Source: Astragalus membranaceus (lineage: Eukaryota; Streptophyta; Magnoliopsida; Fabales; Fabaceae). Taken from it: DNA of 64,000 nt. Under the pieces are notes generated by a model. That model was not told where the DNA came from, did not search any database, and saw only the letters and a list, made by a program, of their open reading frames with translations. The stretch lies in contig CM076848.1 in assembly GCA_039519185.1 (NCBI GenBank), positions 54,400,778-54,464,777 on the forward strand, in the 5' to 3' direction. Below are positions 22,863 to 34,335 of the stretch, one piece after another (position 1 is the first letter of the stretch; every line of letters starts with the position of its first letter). The position numbers and the translations under genes are program-made.

Positions 22863-24795
22863 CTATATGTATATATAATATTGTTAATATATATAATATA
22901 ATATATAAATATATATTTTAATATGTGGTGGTGGTAGGGGCGGCCGGCGGCGGAGCTCCGGCGACCGGCACGGCGGCCGGCGGCCGACGGCGGAGCTCCG
23001 GCGCTCCGGCAGCCGGTGGCGGCTCCGGCGGCGGTGGCCGATGGCTGGCGGTGGTTCACGGTGGTCCTCCGGTGTGGTCAATATTATTATTATATATATA
23101 TTATATTATATTATATTATATATATATATATTATATTATATTAGTTTTTGAATGATTTTTGGTCAAAAAAATTATTTTTTTAATGAATTTTTTTAAAAAA
23201 AATTTCTGGAAAAAAATATATTTAAAAAAAGTATTTTTATAATTATACAATGGATTTGTTTAAAAAAATTAATTATCCAATGGATTTTGATTTTGTAGTT
23301 ATTGTAATCCAATGGATTTAGAAAATACAATGGATGGATCACAACCATCCACAAAATCAAACGGATGGATTCAATCTAATCCATTAATATTTTTTTTTTG
23401 TAATGGATGGATTGGATGGATTTTGTTATGGATGGACCGGATATCCGGTGGACAAATGGACCATTTTGACACCCCTAGGGGTAGTAGTGAGGATGCGTGA
23501 AATATTAAAAAGAAAACAAATAAATAAATAAATAAATAATGCATTTAAAGTGTAATTAGGTTTTGTACACCCTAATCTCCGTCATTATTCAGACCAACAT
23601 ACATGGAGTAGAGAGAGGGGAAAAAACCTTTGTATAAATGAAGAGAGAGAAAGGGCATGAGGAGGGAGTGAGGCTGTTGTGGTGGTGGCAGCGGTGGTGG
23701 AGAGAAAGAGGGGTGTGGGTGGAGCGTGATGGTGGTGGTTTCGAGGAGAGAGACTTTGGGGATGAGAGGGAAAGAGGTGAGTGGTGGCAGCGAGAGAAAA
23801 TAGATGAAGCTTTTTCTACTGCTCTCTTTGTTTTTTCATTCTGGGTGAAAAGTGAAGGAGAGTGTTCTTTGCTTTTGTGTATCTCCTCTCTGAATTATTT
23901 CTCTATCTTTTTTTCTTCCCCTTCTTCATATTACTCTCGCCCTCTTTATAGAGTGTGATTTTGGGTTTCAATTTGTTTTTGTCTACAGGCTGGCTTGCTA
24001 GTGCAGAGTCGTGCTTGATTCTGTTGAGCTGCAGAGGCGTGCTTTATCCGTACAAAGGGTTTAAGAGGCGTGCCTATATGGTTGGTTTCTTCTATGGCAA
24101 GAGGGTGACGAAAGAAAACAAAATCATGTGAGTGGAATAAGTTTTTTTTTTCAATATAAAAAAGAGCCATGTGGTGTATTATTGACCATCCGATTTAGAT
24201 ACAAAGCAACATGCCTTGAATAAAGGCATCGTACTAAATCTGTTTCCAGTGGCTCATTTTGGTGAAATAAATTCTTAGCTCAAATTAGAAGATGCCCTCT
24301 ATACATTTTTCAAATATAAAAGACAAAAATTGAGTGATTGCTTTGACTAACTATATTAAGAGTTGAAACAAATTTAGAATAAGAATTAAGAGTTCAAAGA
24401 ATGTATTCACCAAAAAAAAACATTTAAAACAATGTTTAAAAAATGCACTTAGTTCATAATATAAACTGGAATGAGCAAACACTGTCAAATTTTTATGTTG
24501 GTAGGGTGTCCAAGTCTAATATAATTTAATAGTGTGGGTATTTTGATTAAAATTTTAGTTGCTGCTTCTTATAAATGTGAATGCATGTGTATGCTCTGTA
24601 TAGAGTTAAATAATGTATACTAAAATGTCTCTAACCTGATATTTGTTTGGGTTTTCAGAGTTAATAAATAAAAATAAAAATAAAAATAATGCTTACATAT
24701 AACATAAGCAGCAAGTAACTAATTAGATTACTTGCAAAAGATTGATCTTCTAACATAAAGGAGGCTTTACCAGATGTGCTTCCGTTATTACAATT
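21745..24795. repeat. Dispersed duplication, copy B (split by a hAT element)
   Basis: Corresponds to copy A at 11385-13035. It is interrupted by the hAT element at 22501-23477 and has a partly rearranged purine-rich zone (22010-22150 and 23620-23780). The part from about 24290 onward is repeated again as copy C. No gene recognised. Confidence 0.7.
22501..23477. mobile_element. Non-autonomous hAT element with GC-rich core, 977 bp
   Basis: The terminal inverted repeats TAGGGGTGTCAAAATGG are identical over 17 bp. The 8-bp target duplication GGGGTAGT lies at 22493-22500 and 23478-23485. Subterminal zones hold many 'ggatggat' and 'atccatcc' repeats. The interior has a (TA)n run (22829-22860), then a 160-bp CG-rich island (22930-23075), then more TA repeats. 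No transposase. Confidence 0.95.
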
Positions 24796-24809
24796 GCAGT
24801 TGACAGACC

Positions 24810-25589
24810 CAATGTTATTAAAATCGAGAGTCAGAGCAGAATCGTTGGGGTGTTGAAAGATCGTAACTCGAGGATAGTAGCACGGATCGTAAGATCCTAC
24901 TAATAGGCAAAAAAATTACCTATGTCCATAATTATATGTCCTTATGCATACAAATTAAACTAATCGCGAACAATAAATCAATTTCATGACCAAATATTCA
25001 ATAAGTTCATCAATAACTCAAAAAACTAAATTCAAACAAAATTCCCAAAAAGCAACAACTCAAAAAACCAAATTCAAACAAAATTCTCAACAACAAGAGG
25101 AACGGGGTGGATGAATAAAAGAAAAGAATTAGTTGATGTGAGGAAGAAAGAGCAGGTCCCAAGTAGCGTTTGGTTTCTGCGCAAGCAAGAAGAAAGAAGG
25201 TGCGTGAGGAAGAAAGAACGTGCGTGAGTGAGTGGTAGTCTTTCTGCGTGGGTTAAATATCATGTCAATTAAAATATTAGGTTTTTTGATTTGTTTGGGC
25301 TTTTTTAATTGGCAAGCTGACCCGGTTTTAGATAACGTGTATTTAGGTTTTTTATTTTTGGGCTTTTTAAATTTCGACTCGGCCCGATACTACATCATCT
25401 TCATTTCCGTTTTTTCCAGCGATTTACAGAGAACGACGGCAGCGATTCGGCTCGCGATCTTGTACGATCCCACCGCACAACCACTGATCCTGCAAGCTTT
25501 GATCCTATTCGACACTGAGCACGAAGACCCCTACATGACTCGTACGATCCTATGAGTTAGCGAGTTAACTCGCGATCCTGATAACACTG
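24810..25589. mobile_element. Non-autonomous hAT element, 780 bp
   Basis: Ends are CAATGTTATTA and, in reverse, CAGTGTTATCA, and the 8-bp target duplication GACAGACC lies at 24802-24809 and 25590-25597. The subterminal sequence repeats 'gatcgta' and 'ctcg' phrases. The open frame 25232-25555 has no recognisable domain. The uninserted site survives in copy C near 26450 in inverted form. Confidence 0.88.
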
Positions 25590-25905
25590 GACAGACCCAT
25601 AACTTTCAATTGAGAGACCCGTAACATATTGTTCATTCACTCTTTCTCTCCACTGTTAGAAGATCAACTGCAATTGCAATGTCAATTACTTATTGTTCAT
25701 TCATTATTATACTAACATGTAGGTGGTTGTAATTTAGTGTGAAATGATAATATGAAATGGTTTTGTATATCTTGAGATTGAGTATGCTTTCATGGGTGTG
25801 TGAATATTGGTGTGCTATATTTCTTTCATGTGCTGCATTGCATCGTAGCTATGATTAGTAATTCTTTACATTAATAAGAAAATTGAGTGATTGCTTTGAC
25901 TAACT

Positions 25906-26600
25906 ATATTAAGATGCCCTCAATACATTTTTCAAATATAAAAGACAAAAATTGAGTGATTGCTTTGACTAACTATATTAAGAGTTGAAACAAATTTAGA
26001 ATAAGAATTAAGAGTTCAAAGAATGTATTCACCAAAAAAAAACATTTAAAACAATGTTTAAAAAATGCACTTAGTTCATAATATAAACTGGAATGAGCAA
26101 ACACTGTCAAATTTTTATGTTGGTAGGGTGTCCAAGTCTAATATAATTTAATAGTGTGGGTATTTTGATTAAAATTTTAGTTACTGCTTCTTATAAATGT
26201 GAATGCATGTGTATGCTCTGTATAGAGTTAAATAATGTATACTAAAATGTCTCTAACCTGATATTTGTTTGGGTTTTCAGAGTTAATAAATAAAAATAAA
26301 AATAATGCTTACATATAACATAAGCAGCAAGTAACTAATTAGATTACTAGCAAAATATTGATCTTCTAACATAAAGGAGACTTTACCGGATGTGCTTCAG
26401 TTATTACAATTGTAATGTTATGGGTCTCAATTGAAAGTTATGGGTCTGTCAATTGTAATTTAGTGTGAAATGATAATATGAAATGGTTTTGTATATCTTG
26501 AGATTGAGTATGCTTTCATGGGTGTGTGAATATTGGTGTGCTATATTTCTTTCATGTGCTGCATTGCATTGTAGCTATGATTAGTAATTCTTTGCATTAA
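25906..26600. repeat. Copy C: tandem duplication of the right part of copy B
   Basis: 25906-26420 matches 24290-24800, and 26457-26592 matches 25735-25870. Together they make a tandem duplication, without the hAT element. Between them a piece of about 50 bp (26407-26456) is inverted relative to copy B. No gene. Confidence 0.8.
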
Positions 26601-26754
26601 TTTTGTAACATCCGATTCAATCATTTGCTTATTGTTGTAATACAAGTTTGGCCGATATGAAATATGAATGCAAATAAACAAAAATTTTAAAACCATTATA
26701 CTTGATGATGGTTGTACAAAACCAGCTCAGATTTTTTACTTTACTTTTGTACAG

Positions 26755-27100
26755 GGTCTGTTTGGAATTCAATGCAATGAAAGGTTGGGTGAAGGTACGG
26801 AAATGGTTTCTCTTTTGTCGAAGTCCCCTCCAGTCGAGCTTCCCCTCCATTGGATCATCATCACACTCAATCTCAGCCCTCCAGTCGATTTTATTTTAAA
26901 AAAATTTAAAAAAAATGCAAAAATCGACTGGAGGGCTGAGATTGAGTGTGATGATGATCCAATGGAGGGGAAGCTCGACTGGAGGGGACTGGAGGGGACT
27001 TCGACAGGAGAGAAACCGGATCCGTGAAGGTACAACACAAGATTTGTCTGCTCACGATAAAGCTGCTTGCTTTGATTCCATTTTCCTCAAAGCCATGTGA
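26755..27100 (+). pseudogene. Unidentified terminal exon split by a MITE
   Basis: A strong 3' splice acceptor (ctttacttttgtacag) precedes 26755. Without the MITE at 26799-27023 and one copy of its 10-bp duplication, the exon is one continuous frame of 36 codons. It begins GLFGIQCNERLGEG, continues TTQDLSAHDKAACFDS and ends FLKAM-stop at 27098-27100. I do not recognise the family. No upstream exon was identified. The frame survives exactly when the insertion is subtracted, so it was probably a real coding exon until recently. Confidence 0.5.
26799..27023. mobile_element. Fold-back Mutator-like MITE, 225 bp
   Basis: Almost entirely an inverted repeat: arms of about 80-90 bp (around 26816-26890 and 26928-27005) flank a short AT-rich loop. 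Termini are GGAAATGGTTTCTC and, reversed, GGATCCGGTTTCTC. A 10-bp duplication GTGAAGGTAC (26789-26798, 27024-27033) flanks it, close to the 9-10 bp of Mutator-type elements. A transcript would fold into a long hairpin. Confidence 0.88.
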
Positions 27101-27260
27101 CCCACTGACCCCATATGTAATGGAATAAATATGTGTACAGTTCTACTACTTTAATCAACGTACGTAAAAGTAAGAAAGAAAGAAAATATTGACAAAACCT
27201 TCCCACTCGCCTTCACTCACTGTACAAAATATTTCCATATTCGCTAAAGAATCATACAAC

Positions 27261-28029
27261 AAGAGCCGGCAAAGCGGGCCACCCGTCTTGCAACGGGCTG
27301 GCCCACCTCGGGTCTGGGTTTTTATGGGCCTGCCAAAAAACTCGAGTTCAAATTTGGGCTCAATCCTTGTTGCCCAAGCCCGACCATGTGCGGGTTGCGG
27401 ATTTTTCGGGCTAGCCCGCATATTATGGAACACAAATTGGATATGCTCTTTAAAATGGAGATATGCTCTTTTCCAACATAAATTGGAATAAGAAATTCAC
27501 CAAAAAAAACTAGATTAAAGATACAATTGGTTATAGGATCCATTTCCGGTTATACAAATAGCGTGAGAGAGATGCGTGATTTGGGATTGGTTTAGGTTTG
27601 TTTACTTTTGTTTCTTCTATAATCAGATTTCTAATATTCGAAGGTTGCATAGTCTGATAGCAGTTTTGGATAGGAAACGTGTTGTTTCCTATTTTCTTTC
27701 TTGTGTGCTCATCATTTCAATTTTGTCAACAAATTGTACTATTGTGCCTTGACTGGGGCGCATGTACGACACTAATTAGTACTAATTTTGGGCTATGCAA
27801 TATAAGTCTAGCTTTATTATTTTTAATTTGTGGGCTAGCGGGCTACCCGTGGCCCAGACAGGCTACCCCGATGCAAGCTCGAGTTTTTCAAGGCCGGGTT
27901 AAAAAGCCTAGATAAAAACAGGCTCATTTTCTTAGACCCAAGCCTTCTGTTTTTGCGAACTAGCTCGACCCAACCCTACGGGCCTAGCCTAGCCCAGCAC
28001 TGCAGGCCTGGCCCATTTTGCCATCTCTA
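27261..28029. mobile_element. Non-autonomous hAT element, 769 bp
   Basis: Termini AAGAGCCGGCAAAGCGGGCC (left) and TAGAGATGGCAAAATGGGCC (right, reversed) match at most positions. The 8-bp target duplication CATACAAC lies at 27253-27260 and 28030-28037. Subterminal zones carry 'gggcc' and 'ggcccg' repeats. No transposase. Confidence 0.9.
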
Positions 28030-28272
28030 CATACAACCCTGTGAGGCGAATGGCATGCATAGATCAGGGATTCATTTGAGATTGAGTTGAACATGCAATC
28101 ATTTTCATCACTTGAATAATGTTCTAAGTACCATCTAATATCTAATGTAAAAATGTATTACACAGTAGGATGCATCATTTAATGAATAATAACAAGTCAT
28201 ATATTGTCATATATGTTTTTTACACGGACAAGTCATATATTTTAGACTCACTAAATGAGGTAGAGACTCCAT

Positions 28273-28437
28273 ACCAAATGTGTGTAGGCCGCAACCCATG
28301 ACTAGGGGTGTGCATAGTACAAAAACCATACCACACCATACCATAGAATTGGATCTTAAAGAGGTATGGTATGGTGTGGTATGGTTTTTTTACTATGCAC
28401 ACCCCTAGTCATGGGTTGCGGCCTACACACATTTGGT
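28273..28437. repeat. 73-bp-arm inverted repeat spanning the hAT border
   Basis: Arms 28273-28345 and 28365-28437 match with one mismatch around a 19-bp spacer. The left arm starts 30 bp outside the transposon, crosses the target duplication and 43 bp of the hAT end. The right arm is an inverted copy of all of this inside the element. Confidence 0.95.
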
Positions 28438-29599
28438 TCGGAACCGGTTTGAAACCGGTACATATCAGAAAATTGGTTTATCGGTTTAAAACCGGTTTAT
28501 GCTTTTGGAAAACGGTTTACCGTTTCTGAAAACCAATTTTTGCTACCAGAAAATGGTTTCCCATTTCTAAAAACCAGTTTTTACTGCCAAAATTGGTTTA
28601 CCACTTCTCAAAATAGGTTTGTTCACTCCAAAAACGGTTTACTTATTATTGTCAATCCCAAAGCAGAAACGGTTTGCTTATTTTAATTTTTTGTTCCAAA
28701 CTTTTCTCTTTGAATAATCAAAGCTAATATTTTTATTAATTAAAAGGTAGATAAAATAAACTAGAGAACTCTGTATACCAAAAAAAATAGAGAACTCTAG
28801 AGCATTCCATTTCACTTCACGCACACGTTTTACTTCCATTTCACAGCTACTTCAACACTCCTTTCACAACCCATTTTTCCATTTTACAGTCTCGACTTCC
28901 ATTTCACCTCTCCTCTCACCCAAAGACCCAATCTCCTCTCATATCCAGGTCCTTCCTCAAGATCAAACACATGCATTAGAAGAAGATAGAGATATATCAA
29001 TTGTTTTTCCCATTCCACGGATCTAGATCGAATTTCGGCAACCACGCATTCGGGAACTCAAATAGCTTGAAGAACCTATTCCGACAACCCCGAGACCCAG
29101 CAACCCAGAGGAGCAACAGTTTATAATTTTTTGTTCCAAACATTCTTCAAATTCATCTATTATTTTTGTGTTCCAATTTTTGTAATGTTTGTGTTCCATT
29201 GTTGGTTTGGATGGTTTCATATAATTTTGAGTGTTGGAGTTGCTGAGTGGCAGTATGAGGAGGAAGGGACGCGTCTGAGGGTGAGGGACGGTGACGTTGT
29301 GCGTGGTAGCGGTCTGAGTTTGTCGTGCGATGCGTGAAGTCAGATAGAGGTCTGGGCTTGTGAAAGGGAGTGGGCTGTTGCAATCCTGATTGGAAGAATG
29401 GTTGCGTTGCGAAATACGTTGCTGAAGTCATGATGGAAGAATACAGAATTGGTTTTTTTACCGGTTTAATAATGTGGGATGCCATTTTCCAAATTTTTTT
29501 ACCAATTAAAATGGAACAGATTCAGTATGGGCTTTTTTTAAATGGTCCAATATGGTTTAAAGAGTGGTAATGGATTACAGTTACCTTTGCACACCCCTA
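28303..29599. mobile_element. Non-autonomous hAT element, 1,297 bp, with rearranged left end
   Basis: Termini TAGGGGTGTGCA and its complement; the 8-bp target duplication CCCATGAC lies at 28295-28302 and 29600-29607. Subterminal repeats are 'aaccggtttaaaaccggt' phrases. The interior (28700-29340) looks like a captured pyrimidine-rich gene leader without a clear ORF. The left end is followed by an inverted copy of itself and of host flank (separate entry). Confidence 0.93.
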
Positions 29600-29607
29600 C
29601 CCATGAC

Positions 29608-29879
29608 ACGATCATTGAAAATGGTAGTGGACTACCATGTCCAGGCATCTAGACCCCTCAACATACTTTTTTTTTGGGTCTAACCCTTCAACATACTTGA
29701 TTAACTAATCCTCATATTTCCAAGAAGAAATCGCATACGACATCCACATTGCTAAAAACCTTGTGGCAAAAGAAATAAGAAAAAGTGATGCGTCAGACTT
29801 GAGAAATTGAATTGCAACTGCAAGAGTTGTGTTTGAGAATATACCCTCCCTTATAATCAGAAGAGAGAGAAAACAGAGA
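29608..29879. other. Spacer before the LINE
   Basis: Short AT-rich stretch; probably includes part of the LINE 5' UTR. No gene. Confidence 0.4.
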
Positions 29880-29905
29880 GCGCTCCGTGAAGTTCGGAGC
29901 CTTTT

Positions 29906-31080
29906 GTGTTTGCTGCTGCCACGCCCTACAGGCCGCCGCCGGACGGAGGTCCCTCTAAACCCCTTAGACCGTCTTTTCGGGATATTCTTGCGGAAGGGCA
30001 AGTGAGAACCCAAGTAAAAGAAAGAGTAGATCTAATTGCAAAGGGACTCATGAAAGTCTCTCTTGAAGGAGGAAATCGATTGCTACCGAAGGTTACGTTG
30101 GATGATACGTATTTCCAAGATTTGTGTAATCCTTGGAAGGAGGCTCTAGTCATCAAACTTCTTGGGAAGAACGTGGGTTACCAAGTGATGAAGGACCGGC
30201 TCAAGAAGATGTGGAAGCTTAATGGAGGCTTCGACATCATGGATGTTGATAATGGGTTCTATATGGTGAAATGTGAATTGCTTGCGGACAGAGAAAAAAT
30301 TGTCTCAGATGGCCCATGGATGTTGTTTGATCATTACAAAGAAGTTTCAAGATGGACACCGGAGTTGGCTTCTCCTACTGCTAAGGTAGAAAAGACTCTG
30401 GTGTGGATTCGGTTTTTGGGTCTTAATTTACTCTACTGCGATGAAAGCTTTCTTCTTGGCCTCGCGTCAGTGGTAGGAGCACCGGTCAAGGTTGACACTC
30501 ACACCTTGAACGTGGAGAGAGGTCGGTTTGCGAGAATTTGTGTAGAGATTGACTTAACTTTGTCGGTGGTTGATAAGGTCAATGTCAACGGACACTGGTA
30601 TAAGGTGCAGTACGAGGGATTCCATATTATATGTGGAAATTGTGGCTGTTATGGACATCATACTCGTAGTTGTAAGGAAAAACCGGTGGAGGACCACCGC
30701 AAAGTCGCGGTGGCGTTGGAGGAACTAGGGTTCCGGCGGGAAATGAAAACGAGGGTGAGATGCATGTAACAGCTACGCCAGAAATCAGGGCCAAAATTTT
30801 AGTTGCGGAATTTAAGGAGATAAATGTGGCACATGGTGATTGGTTAGTTGTGCAACGGAAAAAGAGGAACAAAAAACAAGGTAGTTATGGTATCCATCAA
30901 GTCAAATTAGTAGGCAATGATATGAAGAGAGACTTGGGGGAAAATAAAGGAAAGGAGGCAATTGTTTCCTTAACAGAAACATACGCTTCCAAGCCTGACG
31001 GAAATGTCGGTCCCTCCACAATTACCAAAAAGCAGAGATTTGATAGGCAAGACAGCGCGTCAGGTGCTGCCAACCATTAG
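29906..31080 (+). pseudogene. LINE ORF1 (DUF4283, CCHC knuckle), frameshifted
   Basis: 29906-30769 encodes an RNA-binding, gag-like ORF1 protein. The DUF4283 core (NPWKEALVIKLLGKNVGYQV, then DGPWMLFDHYKEVSRWTP) is followed by a CCHC_4 knuckle (CGNCGCYGHHTRSC) near the end. The first codon available is GTG with a stop just upstream, so the original ATG is lost. A frameshift near 30755 moves the rest (30760-31080, GDWLVVQRKKRNKKQ and on) to another frame. Expected role: coat LINE RNA and help target-primed reverse transcription. Confidence 0.85.
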
Positions 31081-31188
31081 AAGGGCATTCCTGGTATTTC
31101 CTGAGGCTTATTGATGAATGTAACTTGGTTGAGGTGGAAATGACTAGAGCAAAAAGGAGGTAATTTTAACCATTCTAGAGCATCGACC

Positions 31189-32537
31189 ATGTTGAATGTT
31201 ATTGATGAATGTAACTTGGTTGAGGTGGAAATGTCTGGTGGGAAATTTACTTGGAATAGACTGTGCTCTGGTAATAGCAATGTCTTTCGCAAGCTTGACA
31301 GAGCTCTGGCTGATGTCCCTTGGCGCATGCCTTTTCCTGAGGCTTATGTCGAAGTGTTGTGTAAGTTCCATTCTGATCATAACCCTTTGTTTCTTATATG
31401 TGACTTACCTTTACAGGACTTCGGGCCACGACCATTCAGGTTTGAAGCAGCTTGGATCACCCATCCAAATTATTGTAACATTGTTCACACAGCTTGGCGT
31501 AAATCCTCAGAGGGCATTGTTACTTCGCTTCAAAATGTGCAACAAGACTCTCCGGTTTAATAAGGAGATTTTTGGAAGCATTAGTAAAAGGAAACATGCT
31601 ATTGAGAGAAGGTTGAAGGGTATCCAGCGCTCCTTGGAGAACATTGATTCGACTAGACTTGTCTATCTTCAACGAGATCTCCAACAGGAATATGATAATA
31701 TTCTGGCTCAGGAGGAAATTCATTGGTATCAAAAAGCTGGAGATGATTGGATTAAATTGGGAGATCAAAACACAAAAAATTTCCACACAAAAACTGTCAT
31801 CAGAAGAAAGAGAAATCAAATTCATGGCCTTCACCTCCCTAATGGCATTTGGTGTAATGATGATACCATTCTCAGGGAAGAAGCTCTGTCTTTTTTCAAG
31901 AATCCGTTATGCTCACAGACTGTGTTGGCTCCTCCTATTATGGCTGACCCTCTAGCTGCCCCGATGTTAAATGACGAGGCCTAGGAGTCTTTGACCAAAC
32001 CGGTCACGAAGGAAGAAGTCTCCTATGCCCTGAATCAGATGCACCCCTTCAAGGCTTCTAGCCCTGATGGTTTCAAAGGTATCTTCTTCAAGCAATATTG
32101 GCATGTAGTTGGCAATGACATTGTCTAGCTCATCTCACGCATTTGCGACAGGTACTTTTAACTCTTCTCTCTCTGAGACCCTTATTACTCTAATTCCTAA
32201 GGTTGACTGCCCTCAAAATTTTATGGAATTCAGGCCCATTAGCTTGTGTAATATAGTTTACAAGCTTATTACTAAGATTATGGTTAACAGACTGCATCCC
32301 TATCTTGAAGATATAGTTGGGCCATTTCAGAGTAGTTTTTTTTTCAGGTAGAGGTACAACTGATAATGCTATTATCCTCCAAGAGGTTATTCACTCCATG
32401 AGAAAATCTAAAAGAAAGAAAGGTGACATGGTCTTTAAAATCGACCTCGAAAAGGCTTATGATCATGTAAATTGGGACTTCTTAGAGTTTTGTCTGCAGA
32501 GAAGCGGTTTCCCTCCTATAACATCCAAATTGATTAT
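31189..32537 (+). pseudogene. LINE ORF2, first part: endonuclease end and RT start
   Basis: Starts inside the endonuclease (MSGGKFTWNRL, later FHSDHNPLFL with the catalytic SDH). It shifts frame near 31550 and continues as the linker (KAGDDWIKLGDQNTKNFHTK). It then enters the reverse transcriptase (TLITLIPKVDCPQNFMEFRP, DMVFKIDLEKAYDHVNWDFL with the first catalytic Asp). In-frame stops occur at 31981 and 32127, with another frameshift near 32340. It ends at the LTR-type insertion. Most of the endonuclease is missing, and a 35-bp direct repeat (31108-31142, 31199-31233) marks the break. Confidence 0.85.
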
Positions 32538-33477
32538 TGTAACACCCCTTTTCTACCCGGTAATTTTGTTTAATAAAAAATATCAGAGTTTTCAAAATTT
32601 AATTACACCGCAAGGGATGTCACACTTACTTCGCTAAACGTCATACTTCAAATAACTCGCTTTTCGAAAACAGTCTTATAATAACTTCAAAACGTCATGA
32701 TCAATTAAAATACAATTTCACGTCGGAAATCCGACAGTTTAATCATAGAAGGCATTACCACTATGCCAGGCTTACAATACTAAAAAAGTCCAATAACCAC
32801 AACAGTCATAAATGACTTAAACAACATTCAATTCCCCTCCCTAGTGTTACATATCAGAGCAGACGACCCGACTCAGCTAGTGAAGCTAAAGGCCTTCACT
32901 GGGAATCACCTGCACGTTACCAACATGGGGGCAACATTCAAACAGGAAAGGGTGAGCATCATTCAATCCATATAATAGAAAACATGACAAGTACTAAACA
33001 TAGGCTATACACTAGAACAAATCAGCATCCAAAACACTAAATATCCACATCACAGTCATCATTCACATCACGTACAATAACTCATCTCGTGTCATGTAGG
33101 CTTATGAAATGCAACCCACTCGCGGGCATATGCATGAAGGTACCTTTTCACAAACGTCACTTAGCCACTCAGGCCTCATCATCACTTAGCCACTCAGGCC
33201 TCAAAACGTCACTGATTTTATGCATATGGGCATGAGACACTATGACATGCACCATTCACAACACACAACCACACAATTACTCAGATCGTAGTCAACAATG
33301 TGACCCGTCACTTACCGGTTTGCTCGCACGGAGCACAGCACCTGTCAAATTCATAATCATCACACAACGTCACTAGGCCATTTAGACCTTAACATCACTT
33401 AGCCCTTCGGGCCCCAAACGTCACTGGTTTTTCATCGACACTCACACATAAACATCAATCAACTCAAACTATAACCA

Positions 33478-33727
33478 CTGAGGGCAAAAACGTCATTTGA
33501 CTAACCACTAAGGGCATCCTCGTCATTTACACATCATTATCTACAACTTTGGCCACTAGGGGCAAAACAGTCTTTTACACGTCATATCTAATAATAAATA
33601 GCCACTAAGGGCAAAACAGTCATTTACACGTCATAATAATTAATAATAGCCACTAAGGGCAAAACAGTCTTTTACACGTCATAATAATTAATAATAGCCA
33701 CTAAGGGCAAAACAGTCATTTAACTAG
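33478..33727. repeat. Tandem array, about 48-bp unit
   Basis: The unit 'gccactaagggcaaaacagtc' followed by 'acacgtcataataatta' occurs about five times with small changes, the last three nearly identical. It lies within the 3-kb LTR-type element. Confidence 0.9.
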
Positions 33728-34039
33728 CCCCGAAGGCATCATCGCCAAAATCATCATTTTTGACATTACTTTGTTAAAACCACCGGTCGTACGCAAAAGA
33801 GAATTTTTAAAGGCACCCAAAACATCTTTTCATTGTCACGGCAACGGTCACCGGGAACAGCCACTTGGGGCGCCCCAGCAACCTTCAGAAATTCTAAGTT
33901 TTTATTTTTAAAAAATGGAACACACAGCTGGACAACGGAAAATGCTTCACAACGCTTTTTGAATCGTTCAAAACGGATATCCGGGTCAAAAGTTATAGCG
34001 AAAACAGTTTTCGAAAATATTTCGGGACATCCTGAAAAC

Positions 34040-34335
34040 CGGCGCCATGGGCGCCCAGCGCCCAGGCACCTGGCGCCCAGCAAGGCGCAACACGCACACG
34101 CAACACACAAGGGCGCTCAGCGCCCAGCGCCTGGCGCCCAGCGCCTTGGCGCAACACACACGCACACGGGCGCTCAGCGCCCAGCGCCTTGGCGCAACAC
34201 ACACACGCGCATGGGCGCTCAGCGCCCAGCGCTGGCACCCAGCGCCTAGCCACACAGGAATTCTGGCAACACACAGCAACACACACAGGCCACAGGCGCC
34301 CAGCACAGGCACTTGGCGCCCAGAAAACAGCAACA
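34040..34335. repeat. GC-rich hairpin tandem array
   Basis: A unit of about 55-60 bp with the palindrome GGGCGCTCAGCGCCC recurs at least three times (near 34110, 34168, 34214) amid related GCGCCCAGCGCC phrases. It is separated by (CA)n-like acacac stretches. It opens frames on all strands (33766-34409), which are artefacts of the repeat. Confidence 0.88.

Noticed and set aside
25232..25555. 107-codon frame in a hAT element
   Set aside because: No domain, extends to the terminal repeat of the transposon, and is absent from copy C; likely chance.
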